Assembly: GCF_001021165.1 (NCBI RefSeq)
Contig: NZ_AZAY01000003.1
Location: 1 to 46,366 of the forward strand
Direction of reading: 5' to 3'
Length of the DNA stretch: 46,366 nucleotides
Source: Marinitoga sp. 1197
Lineage (GTDB): Bacteria; Thermotogota; Thermotogae; Petrotogales; Petrotogaceae
Below are positions 1 to 8,500 of this stretch, piece after piece. Under the pieces are notes generated by a model. It was given only the letters and a program-made list of their open reading frames with translations, was not told the origin of the DNA and did not search any database. Made by a program: the position numbers and the translations under genes. Every line of letters starts with the position of its first letter. Position 1 is the stretch's first letter.

Positions 1-50
1 ACGATATTCCTACATATTTTGATGATTTTGTAATTAGAGGATACAAATAA
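1..50 (+). CDS. 3' end of an upstream gene with a lectin-like C-terminal domain (partial)
   Basis: Frame 3 from base 3 reads DIPTYFDDFVIRGYK and stops with TAA at 48-50. This matches the last residues of the genes ending at 10764 and 43468 (DIPTYFDDFVIIGYK). The fragment is therefore the end of another member of the FN3/PQQ-propeller family with the same lectin-like C-terminal domain. Only about 16 codons are visible, so the rest of the architecture is unknown. Confidence 0.8.
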   Translation, partial: DIPTYFDDFVIRGYK

Positions 51-157
51 TACATGTAAATAATTTAGATATAACTTGATTGTAAAATTTAAAATTTACC
101 ATTCTGTTGTCAAAATCGGGACGAAATTAAAAAAGAAATATATATTAAAATAATATT

Positions 158-192
158 AAAAAAAGAACTGCTGAAAAAGCAGTTCTTTTTTT
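158..192 (+). terminator. Intrinsic terminator of the upstream gene
   Basis: A perfect 15-bp inverted repeat (158-172 with 178-192) has a GC-containing core AGAACTGCT, a 5-base loop and a run of seven T. The matching A-run upstream makes it potentially bidirectional. It lies about 110 bases after the stop of the partial gene at 1-50 and separates that gene from the promoters that follow. Confidence 0.9.
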
Positions 193-203
193 ATAAAAAA
201 GTG

Positions 204-233
204 TTGACAAAATATTAATAAAGGTGATATAAT
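204..233 (+). promoter_or_regulatory. Consensus sigma-70-type promoter
   Basis: TTGACA at 204-209 and TATAAT at 228-233 are both perfect hexamers with an 18-bp spacer. The site directly follows the terminator at 158-192. The first gene starts about 390 bases further on, so this promoter either makes a long leader or a separate small RNA. Confidence 0.8.
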
Positions 234-240
234 AAATCTT

Positions 241-477
241 GAGTAAACATAGGTGAATTTTTTGTAAAATAAAGTTATAACCTGAAAATGATTCTTATTC
301 TTTGAAATTCTAACATAATTAGCATATCAAAGATATATTAATAACGTTAATTTTTTAATTAATTTATTATAAATGGAAAATTCGCTATAAAAAATATAAT
401 GCCAATAAGTATTAATTTATTTTTTCTAAATATAAAAGAGTAAAATAAAAAAATATATAAAACAAAAAATTTACACA
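241..477. other. AT-rich non-coding stretch between two promoters
   Basis: No open frame with a ribosome-binding site, no GC-rich hairpin and no recognisable riboswitch was seen here. The only palindromes are short and AT-only, for example TAACGTTA near 346-353. It may simply be leader sequence of the 204-233 promoter. Confidence 0.5.
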
Positions 478-507
478 TTGACTGAATAATATGATATATG
501 GTATAAT
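478..507 (+). promoter_or_regulatory. Second sigma-70-type promoter, upstream of the first lipoprotein gene
   Basis: TTGACT at 478-483 and TATAAT at 502-507 have an 18-bp spacer. The predicted start of transcription near 514 leaves a leader of about 120 bases before the ATG at 634. This is the most probable main promoter of the gene block that follows, because no comparable promoter was found in later gaps. Confidence 0.75.
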
Positions 508-633
508 TAAATTATATTATTAAGAAAAATTATAATTTAATTTAAAAAATAATTTATTTGAATAATAAAATTATAATTTCCTTGTTATTATAATAAATCT
601 GTATGTTCTATAAAATTCTAAAAGGGGGTAATT

Positions 634-1278
634 ATGATGAAAAAGAGTGTAACTTATTTTTTCTTACTTGTACTTATTATAGGTATCTTGAACTCATGTT
701 CAGCATTATTTTCTCCTGTAAAACATTTAAAAGTAGGGAATGTTGTGATCTCAAGCATCCCTAAAGAAGCTATAGTTGAATATATAGATGAATCTTATGC
801 AGACCGAATTAAAGAACTCAAAGAAAACAATATGTTGGTTTTATTTACCGGATATTCTGTTGCAGGAAATATTTCCAAGACCAGTGGTTATGAAAAAGCA
901 AAGATGAATGCTCAGGCTCAAATTTCTGAATATTTAAATAATAAAGTTGAAGTATTCAAAAAGAAGGTCGATGGATACATAAGCAATTTAAATCAAAATA
1001 ATGACAATGCTGATTTACAGGAAATTTCCACAACAGCAATGAAAAGTATTCAAAAAAATTTTTCTGAATCAAAGCAATTTGGTGTAAAGGAAATTGCCAA
1101 ATACCTTGTACCAAAGAACAGTCTAACAGAATATTACGAAGTCTTAGTATATGATCCTTTAGCCTTAATTCAAGTTTTTGAAAGTTCTCAACTTATAAAT
1201 AATATTCAGAAGATAGGCGGAGAATCAAAAGAAATATTCAAAATGCTTAATGATGTGTTCAAAGAAGCCGAAAAGTAA
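634..1278 (+). CDS. LPP20-like lipoprotein
   Basis: The 214-aa product starts with a short hydrophobic signal and a lipobox-like LNSC (Cys22), so it is probably a lipoprotein. The following GGGGG at 624-628 supports a start at 634 or at the adjacent ATG at 637. The body resembles the LPP20/FlgT-type fold: a strand (LVLFTGYSVAG), then a helix with regularly spaced Ala and Lys (EKAKMNAQAQISEYL), and a C-terminal strand region EYYEVLVYDP. The same arrangement recurs in the C-terminal half of the next gene, which makes the two paralogous modules. LPP20-like domains are envelope proteins of unknown biochemical role and often sit beside DUF4384 or caspase-like genes, as here. Family assignment is by pattern only. 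Confidence 0.65.
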   Translation: MMKKSVTYFFLLVLIIGILNSCSALFSPVKHLKVGNVVISSIPKEAIVEYIDESYADRIKELKENNMLVLFTGYSVAGNISKTSGYEKAKMNAQAQISEYLNNKVEVFKKKVDGYISNLNQNNDNADLQEISTTAMKSIQKNFSESKQFGVKEIAKYLVPKNSLTEYYEVLVYDPLALIQVFESSQLINNIQKIGGESKEIFKMLNDVFKEAEK

Positions 1279-1296
1279 TATGTAGTATAATTAAAA

Positions 1297-1328
1297 AAAG
1301 TCTATCGAGGATACACTCGGTAGACTTT
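1297..1328 (+). terminator. Hairpin terminator between the first two genes
   Basis: Arms 1297-1309 and 1316-1328 pair over 13 bp (AAAGTCTATCGAG with CTCGGTAGACTTT, one G-T pair) around a 6-base loop. An A-run precedes it, and only TTT followed by GATTATTT comes after. The T-tract is weak, so it may be partial. The next gene starts at 1353 without a clear promoter, which fits read-through. Confidence 0.65.
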
Positions 1329-1352
1329 GATTATTTGAGGAGTTGAAAATAC

Positions 1353-2351
1353 ATGAAAATCAAATTAGCTGTATTTTTTTTTATATTAATATATATAAAA
1401 TTTTTCCCGAATAGTATTTTGTTAAAAAATAATGAGTTTATATTTCAAATCAATTCTTCTTATTCACTTGAATTACACAATTTAAATGGAGAAGTTTCTT
1501 TATTAGTGCCTCTTTTTAATATTTCTTTATATAACCTTCAATATAACTTTAATATAAAAAATTCAATAGAATATAATAAAAATTTTGTTTCCGATATTTT
1601 ATATAACCATTTGTTAAATTTCAATTTTAATTTAATTTCCATCGGAATGAGCATTGATAATAAAAATTTATTTCCGACACATTTAAATAGTATAAATTTT
1701 TATGCCAAATATAATGGAAATATTTTTAATCCATATTTATTTTTAGACTATGCATTATCCAGCCAGCACAAAATTGGTTGCGGGATTGAATATATTTTTA
1801 AAAGAGAAAAAAAGAAAGAAAATAATATAGGATTAAAATTTTTTACTCTTGATGATATAACCCTCTTAAAAATACCATATGATGCAGAAATAGTAGAAAA
1901 AAATCTTTCCATCATTTCCCGGATTAAAGAATTAAAAGAAAAAAATATATTAATTGTATTTAACGGAATGAGTACGGGAGGGCGTATTTTAATAGATGAT
2001 AATTTCAACCAAGCATTTAAAGATGTTCAACAAAAAATTTCCATGTTTTTAAAAACTAAAGTTTTTGTATTGGAAAAAAGTAATAGCTTAGATAATACAA
2101 GATATAACACATACAAAAAATTTTTCCTTTCAATTTCAGATGAAATTCAATATGGAACCATTATTATAGGAAAGTATTATATAGATTTACCTTTGGGATT
2201 AAGGGAATATCATGTTATTGCAATATATGATCCATATTTATTCTTTAAATTAATTAAAGAAAACAATAAATATAATGAAATAAAGAAAACAATTTCTTTG
2301 GATGAAATATTAAATTATACAATTGAAAAACTGAAAGAAGAAGGAGAATAA
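1353..2351 (+). CDS. Exported protein with beta-rich N-terminal half and LPP20-like C-terminal half
   Basis: The 332-aa product begins with a Sec signal (hydrophobic stretch ending near PNS, residue 21) without a lipobox Cys. Residues about 25-160 alternate hydrophobic and polar residues with many Phe, Tyr and Asn, as in an outer-membrane barrel or beta-sandwich. Residues about 185-325 repeat the pattern of the preceding lipoprotein: RIKELKEKNILIVFNGMSTGG, a helix, then EYHVIAIYDPYLFFKLI (compare EYYEVLVYDPLALIQVF). It therefore appears to fuse a membrane-associated part to the same LPP20-like module. GAGGAG at 1337-1342 supports the ATG at 1353. It ends 4 bases before the next start, so the two are cotranscribed. 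Function unknown. Confidence 0.7.
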   Translation: MKIKLAVFFFILIYIKFFPNSILLKNNEFIFQINSSYSLELHNLNGEVSLLVPLFNISLYNLQYNFNIKNSIEYNKNFVSDILYNHLLNFNFNLISIGMSIDNKNLFPTHLNSINFYAKYNGNIFNPYLFLDYALSSQHKIGCGIEYIFKREKKKENNIGLKFFTLDDITLLKIPYDAEIVEKNLSIISRIKELKEKNILIVFNGMSTGGRILIDDNFNQAFKDVQQKISMFLKTKVFVLEKSNSLDNTRYNTYKKFFLSISDEIQYGTIIIGKYYIDLPLGLREYHVIAIYDPYLFFKLIKENNKYNEIKKTISLDEILNYTIEKLKEEGE

Positions 2352-2355
2352 AATA

Positions 2356-3765
2356 ATGAAAAAATTCTTTATACTAAATGTTCTGATACTTATTATACTA
2401 ATAGGATGTTCCGTTAATTCTAATAAAGATATTATAAAAACTGTAAATAATGGCATATTTTATTATGCTACAGCTGAAATAGAATATTATGACAAAGAGA
2501 TTGCCATTCAAAAGGCAAAGCAGCAAGCTCTTTCAAATCTTGTTCAATATTTTGAATCTGAAATTTTTGTAGAAAAAATGTGGAACTTCGTAGAAGAAAT
2601 TAATAATGAAAGTGTAAATAGTAAAGATAATTTTACATCTACGATAAAAGTTATAACCACACGTTCAATAAATAACGTAAGTTATAATATAACAAATATA
2701 AAAAAAATAAAAGATAATAATGACATTAAATATATAGTAAGAGTAAAGGCTCAAATTCCAACAATAATTATAGATTTTGAGATATTATATAGTTTAAGAT
2801 ACATACAAACCGCAACAAATTTATTAGAAAATCAAAAAAAATATTTATCCAAAAATTTATATTATGAAAAAAAAGAAAAATTAAAAAAATTGTGGGATAC
2901 TTTTGATAAACTTAAAGAACAATATGACTTTCATTATAAAAGAAAAAATTTAAAAAATATATTAAATATTCTTAATACTATAAAAAAATATAATATAGAA
3001 TTTTATTATCAAGAAATAAAAAAATTCCCTTCAATTATAGACACTTCTATAAATCTTCCTTCATCAATTGAATGTGAGATTCATTCAAATACGCAGCCTT
3101 TTACTATCAAAATAAATACACCATATGATTTATCTGGAATAAAAATGAAATTGTTACTTTCTAATAATTCTAATTTATTTTATAACAAAAACAAAAGTGA
3201 AATTGAAGTTATTATTGAAAAAAATAAAATAACAATTCCTTCAATAATTGTTAATTCACTAACTAATGAAACTTTAATATTAAAGTATGAAAAAATAGAT
3301 AATAATATAAAAATATATATCAATACAAAAGATCAAATAAAAATTAAAATTATTCCTTACATATTTTCTTCAAACTACACAGAAAAAAAGTATATAACTA
3401 TTGAAAACAATAATATTCATGTTTTGAAAAACAATTCAGTATATAAAGTAATAATTTATCCATATAAAGACTATTATCTAACTCTTCTTAATTATAAAAA
3501 TGATAATGGTACTATTGAATTGATTTCTAAAAATATGGTAAATTTACTTATAAAAAATAAAATAGAAAAAAATCTTCTATTTTACACTAATTCAGGAAAA
3601 ATATCAGAGGAAGCTATTATAGCTATATATTCAAAAAATAAATTAAGTACAAATTTTATAAAGTTCTTAGAATTTTCAATAACATTAAATGATTTAAAGA
3701 ATTATTATGTTTTAAATAAAAATAACTGGGAAATATTCACGTACACCTATATAATTGGCGAATAG
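2356..3765 (+). CDS. Lipoprotein with LPP20-like and DUF4384-like regions
   Basis: The 469-aa product has a clear lipobox (LIGC, Cys18). Residues about 30-135 look like an LPP20/FlgT-type domain: YYATAEIEYYDKEIAIQKAKQQALSNL followed by strands ending YIVRVKAQIP. A charged helical linker (about 155-220) follows. The C-terminal part has the order seen in DUF4384: a strand with VYKVIIYPYKDYYLTLLNY, then a glycine-containing turn, and a strand pair resembling the SEEAIIAIYSK motif. DUF4384 is known to accompany caspase-like peptidases, and the next gene encodes one 10 bases downstream. AAGGAG precedes the ATG. The DUF4384 call is by pattern and moderately uncertain. Confidence 0.6.
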   Translation: MKKFFILNVLILIILIGCSVNSNKDIIKTVNNGIFYYATAEIEYYDKEIAIQKAKQQALSNLVQYFESEIFVEKMWNFVEEINNESVNSKDNFTSTIKVITTRSINNVSYNITNIKKIKDNNDIKYIVRVKAQIPTIIIDFEILYSLRYIQTATNLLENQKKYLSKNLYYEKKEKLKKLWDTFDKLKEQYDFHYKRKNLKNILNILNTIKKYNIEFYYQEIKKFPSIIDTSINLPSSIECEIHSNTQPFTIKINTPYDLSGIKMKLLLSNNSNLFYNKNKSEIEVIIEKNKITIPSIIVNSLTNETLILKYEKIDNNIKIYINTKDQIKIKIIPYIFSSNYTEKKYITIENNNIHVLKNNSVYKVIIYPYKDYYLTLLNYKNDNGTIELISKNMVNLLIKNKIEKNLLFYTNSGKISEEAIIAIYSKNKLSTNFIKFLEFSITLNDLKNYYVLNKNNWEIFTYTYIIGE

Positions 3766-3775
3766 AGGTGGTTAT

Positions 3776-5551
3776 ATGAACAAAAAAACTATTTTACTTA
3801 TTTTGCTTATAGGATATTTAATAAATATCGCATATTCAAATAAATATGGAATAATAATAATAAATTCCAGATACGAAGATCCAACTATTGAAGATTTAAA
3901 TTACTCAAAAAATGTACTTAAAACAATGACATCTATTTATAAAAAATTAAACATACCAGAAGAAAATATATTAAAAATTTATGGTTCAGATGGGGAAAAA
4001 AACACACGAAACAAAATTATAAAAGAAATATATTTATTTTCCAAAAAAATAGAATCTAAAATTAGAAAAAATGATATTATATTCTTTTATTATTCTGGAC
4101 ATGGCGACTATGATATAAAAAACGGAAAAAAAACTTTATATATTGTTCCAGAAGATGCTATAAAAAAAATAAAAGAAACTTTTTTACCACTCAATCTTTT
4201 AATGAAATTTTTTGATTTTTTTATAAAACAAGGTGCCAATATTATAAATATTTTTGATGCATGTTATCTTGGGAAACAAGATATAGCGGAAATTCCTACA
4301 TTTGATCAATGGATAACTATAGGGATTTCTGAGAAAACAAGCGACAATATATTAACTAAGACATTATCAGATACAATAAATGAATATTTAAAAAATCCAG
4401 AATACACGAAATTGACAATAAATGATTTATATAATGAATTAGATGGAAAAATTCCCGGAATAACTGTTTATCCAAAAGTTTTATTACCAATTCATTCCAA
4501 AGAAGCAAAAGGCGGAGCGGCCATATTAATAGATACTAATATCCCTATTTGGATGATAAAAAAAGGAATATTGGAATATTCTCTTGATGATTCATCATGG
4601 AAAAAAGTTCCAATAACCAAAATTATATTTCTCAATGATTTAAGTCCCGGTGAACATAACATAAAATTAAGGGTAATTAGAAAAGGTATTGAAGAAAAAT
4701 TTTCTAATGAAGATTTTAAAGTAACCAGCGAAAACAATATAAATGTTAAAATAAAAATATATATAGAAATATTGGCTAAAATAAGATTTATTGATAAAAA
4801 TAAAAATATTTTGAAGAATGTAAAAATTATTCTTGATGAAAATTTAAAATATTTTTTTGATGATGAAGATAAAACATTTATTATTAAATCAAAAAATTTT
4901 TATAAAACTTTTTTAATAAAAGCATATTATAAAAATGAAATATTAAAAATTTTGATAGATCCTGGTAATGAAAAAGAATATAATCCATATTTAATTAAAA
5001 AATTTGAAATAACAGATAATGATGGAAAAATAGCATTATTTAATTTTAATAATTTTTCATCTTCTTTGTTAAATAAAATGAAAAAATTAGTTCAAAATAT
5101 AAAAGTATCAGAAATTAATAGTTTCGATAACTTGAATAAGTATTCTCTATTAATTATTTCAAATGATAATTGGTCAGATTTATATTTTATTGAGAGTTAC
5201 GAGAAAGAATCAATAATAAACTTTTTGAATAATGGTGGAAAAATTTTATCTTTTTATGACAACTCAGCTGATTCATTCCTATTATCAAATGGATTTATAA
5301 AAAATATAAGATCTTTTGAAGAATATGAGGGTGGAGTATTTCAATTGGATAATATAAAATTTAGAATCCATTCAAAAACTTATACTTATCTTCCATCTAT
5401 TAATGAAGAGATTATAGCAATGTATAATGGAGAAGCTGTAATGTATTTAAACGAATTTGGAAATGGTAAAATCTATATATGTGGAATCAAACCAGAATTT
5501 TTATCAGATGAGGATTTCCTATACCTTATAAATTATGTACAAAATAATTAA
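3776..5551 (+). CDS. Exported caspase-like (C14) peptidase with Ig-like and GATase-like C-terminal parts
   Basis: The start chosen is the ATG at 3776 (591 aa), because the AGAGGTGG at 3764-3771 is correctly spaced for it. An in-frame TTG at 3755 would place the ribosome site inside the gene. A signal peptide (ILLILLIGYLINIAYS) precedes a caspase p20-like fold: strand KYGIIIINS, strand DIIFFYYSGHGDY with candidate catalytic His109, and strand NIINIFDACYLG with candidate Cys163. This His/Cys pair in SGHG and DACYLG contexts is diagnostic for C14-type peptidases. Residues about 255-325 look like an Ig-type sandwich. Residues about 405-591 resemble a class I glutamine-amidotransferase/ThuA-like fold (strand IALFNF, a helix, INFLNNGGKILSFYDNS). 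An exported caspase homologue would act outside the cytoplasm. Substrate unknown. Confidence 0.8.
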   Translation: MNKKTILLILLIGYLINIAYSNKYGIIIINSRYEDPTIEDLNYSKNVLKTMTSIYKKLNIPEENILKIYGSDGEKNTRNKIIKEIYLFSKKIESKIRKNDIIFFYYSGHGDYDIKNGKKTLYIVPEDAIKKIKETFLPLNLLMKFFDFFIKQGANIINIFDACYLGKQDIAEIPTFDQWITIGISEKTSDNILTKTLSDTINEYLKNPEYTKLTINDLYNELDGKIPGITVYPKVLLPIHSKEAKGGAAILIDTNIPIWMIKKGILEYSLDDSSWKKVPITKIIFLNDLSPGEHNIKLRVIRKGIEEKFSNEDFKVTSENNINVKIKIYIEILAKIRFIDKNKNILKNVKIILDENLKYFFDDEDKTFIIKSKNFYKTFLIKAYYKNEILKILIDPGNEKEYNPYLIKKFEITDNDGKIALFNFNNFSSSLLNKMKKLVQNIKVSEINSFDNLNKYSLLIISNDNWSDLYFIESYEKESIINFLNNGGKILSFYDNSADSFLLSNGFIKNIRSFEEYEGGVFQLDNIKFRIHSKTYTYLPSINEEIIAMYNGEAVMYLNEFGNGKIYICGIKPEFLSDEDFLYLINYVQNN

Positions 5552-5583
5552 ATAAATAAAATATATCTTAAAGGAGTGAGCAT

Positions 5584-8500
5584 ATGAAAAAATTTTATTT
5601 CTTGATTTTATTACTTGCCTTTATATTATTATTTTTCTCTGGTTGTATATTGACACGAGAAGTACCAAAACCCGATCCTGGAAAAGATATATATATAATT
5701 CTCGATGGAAGTGAAAACGAAATAACGGTAAAGTTAAATTGGAAAGTTGATACTCAAGAACCATTAAAATATATGGTTTATTTTGGAAAAAATCCTGATA
5801 AAATGGATAAAATAGCAGAAATTGAGAAAATAGCAGAGTTTACTTATAAGTTTAAATATACACCAACTATTAAAACCTATTATTGGAAAGTAGTGGCTGT
5901 AAATGCTGCAGGAAAAAGAGCGATAAGTGATATAAGAAGAATATACATTATACTAAAACCTGAAGCAAAAATTAATATAAAAAGCGAAGTAACAGAAACA
6001 TCAACAAAAAATGAATATATATTAAGAGAAAATGATTTAAAATATAGCATTGAATTAACCCCAAAAGATGAAAGATTATCAAATTATGAATATGAATATG
6101 AATATAGAGAAAAAATTATTTATGAAGGCGAAACAATATCTGAAGCTACAAAAATAGTAAACGATATATTTGAATTTGAAAATATTATAGAAGATAAAGG
6201 ATTAGGAAAATATGAAATAAAAGTATTTCCATATTACAAGAATAAAACAACAAATGAAACCATAGATGGTAAAGAGATTCATGTCATAGTAAACAGAGAT
6301 AATTATTTTCCTGAGATAACAGAAATAAACCATATAGTAACAGGAGAAAAAGCCATAAAATTACAATGGGACGCTACTGATAAAGATGGAGATGAACTGG
6401 AATATGAGATATGGCTTAATAAAGAAACTGAAGAATCAACTCGTATTGCTACACAAACACAAAAAGAATTAGAGATTAAAGATTTGGATATAGAACAAAC
6501 ATATAATGTCAAAATAATCGCAAAAGATGAAAAAGGTGGAATTGGTGAAGGTATATATTCATTTAAATTAGAAAATGAAGCACCGGAATTAGAAATAGAT
6601 ACAATGGAATCAACGACAAATGTAGCGGTAAATAAAGATATTACAATTGAAGCAACGGTTGTAGATTATTACATACCGTTAGGTAATACATTTGGTTTCA
6701 CAGTAAAATTAACAAATATTACAGAAAATACAGAAGAAGAAATAATGAATATTTCTGAAGAGGGTAGTGAAATAAATAAAACATATGAAATAATAATTGA
6801 TTCAGAAAAATTAAAAGCCGAAAACAAATATAGAATTGATATAACTGCATCTGATGGTATTAAAACTTCTCAGAAATCTTTAGAATTCGAAACTACTCAT
6901 AATCCAGAGATAACAGAAATAAACCATATAGTAACAGGAGAGAAAGCCATAAAATTACAATGGGACGCTACTGATAAAGATGGAGATGACCTGGTATATG
7001 AGATATGGCTAAATAAAGAAACTGAAGAATCAACTCGTATTGCTACACAAACACAAAAAGAATTAGAAATTAAAGATTTGGATATAGAACAAACATATAA
7101 TGTCAAAATAATTGCAAAAGATGAAAAAGGTGGAATTGGTGAAGGTATATATTCATTTAAATTAGCGGGAGATTTAGCTGAAAATACAGCACCGGAATTA
7201 GAAATAAGTACAATGGAATCAACAACAAATGTAGCGGTAAATAAAGATATTACAATTGAAGCAACGGTAGTAGATTATTACATACCGGAAGGTAATGTAT
7301 TTGGTTTCACAGTAAAATTAACAAATATTACAGAAAATACAGAAGAAGAAATAATGAATATTTCTGAAGAGGGTAGCGAAATAAATAAAACATATGAAAT
7401 AATAATTGATTCGGAAAAGATAAAAGCCGAAAATAAATATAGAATTGATATAGAAGCAACAGATGAGATGGAAACTACAAAGAAATCTATTGAATTCGAA
7501 ACTACTCATAATCCTGAGATAACAGAAATAAACCATATAGTAACAGGAGAAAAAGCCATAAAATTACAATGGGACGCTACTGATAAAGATGGCGATGACC
7601 TGGTATATGAGATATGGCTTAATAAAGAAACTGAAGAATCAACTCGTATTGTTACACAAACACAAAAAGATTTGGAAATTAAAGATTTGGATATAGAACA
7701 AACATATAATGTCAAAATAATCGCAAAAGATGAAAAAGGTGGAATTGGTGAAGGTATATATTCATTTAAATTAGCGGGAGATTTAGCTGAAAATACAGCA
7801 CCAGAATTAGAAATAAGTACAATGGAATCAACAACAAATGTAGCGGTAAATAAAGATATTACAATTGAAGCAACGGTAGTAGATTATTACATACCGGAAG
7901 GTAATGTATTTGGTTTCACAGTAAAATTAACAAATATTACAGAAAATATAGAAGAAGAAATAATGAATATTTCAGAAGAGGGTAGCGAAATAAATAAAAC
8001 ATATGAAATAATAATTGATTCAGAAAAATTAAAAGCTGAAAACAAATATAGAATTGATATAGAAGCAACGGATGAGATGGAAACTACAAAGAAATCTATA
8101 GAATTCGAAACTACTCATAATCCAGAGATCGAAATGATAAGTAATATTCCTCAAAATAACGTTGCAATAAATGAAAGTTATGAAGGTACTATAACCATAA
8201 AAGATATTGATGGTGATGAAATTAGTATTGAAGGTACTATAACAGGTATCAGCGATGGTCCAACTGAATTAATTAATAAAAAAGGAATAATAAGTGTTGA
8301 CGGCACTCAAATAAAATATGAGTTGCCGAAAATAACAGTTAATGAAGATTATAAAATTGAAATTGTTGTATCAGATAATGTAGGTGGATTTAATATGATA
8401 GAATACACATTTACCACTACACATAATCCAACAATTACCAGTTTGGAAATAGAACAAATAGATGATGATACCTTAAAAATAAAGTGGGATGCTTCTGATG

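Noticed and set aside
1286-1291. TATAAT as promoter for the 1353 gene
   Set aside because: No -35-like hexamer at suitable distance and no TGn extension, and a terminator-like hairpin would follow directly.
3755-3775. TTG start for the caspase-like gene
   Set aside because: It would precede the AGAGGTGG site and add residues before a typical signal peptide. The ATG at 3776 is correctly spaced.
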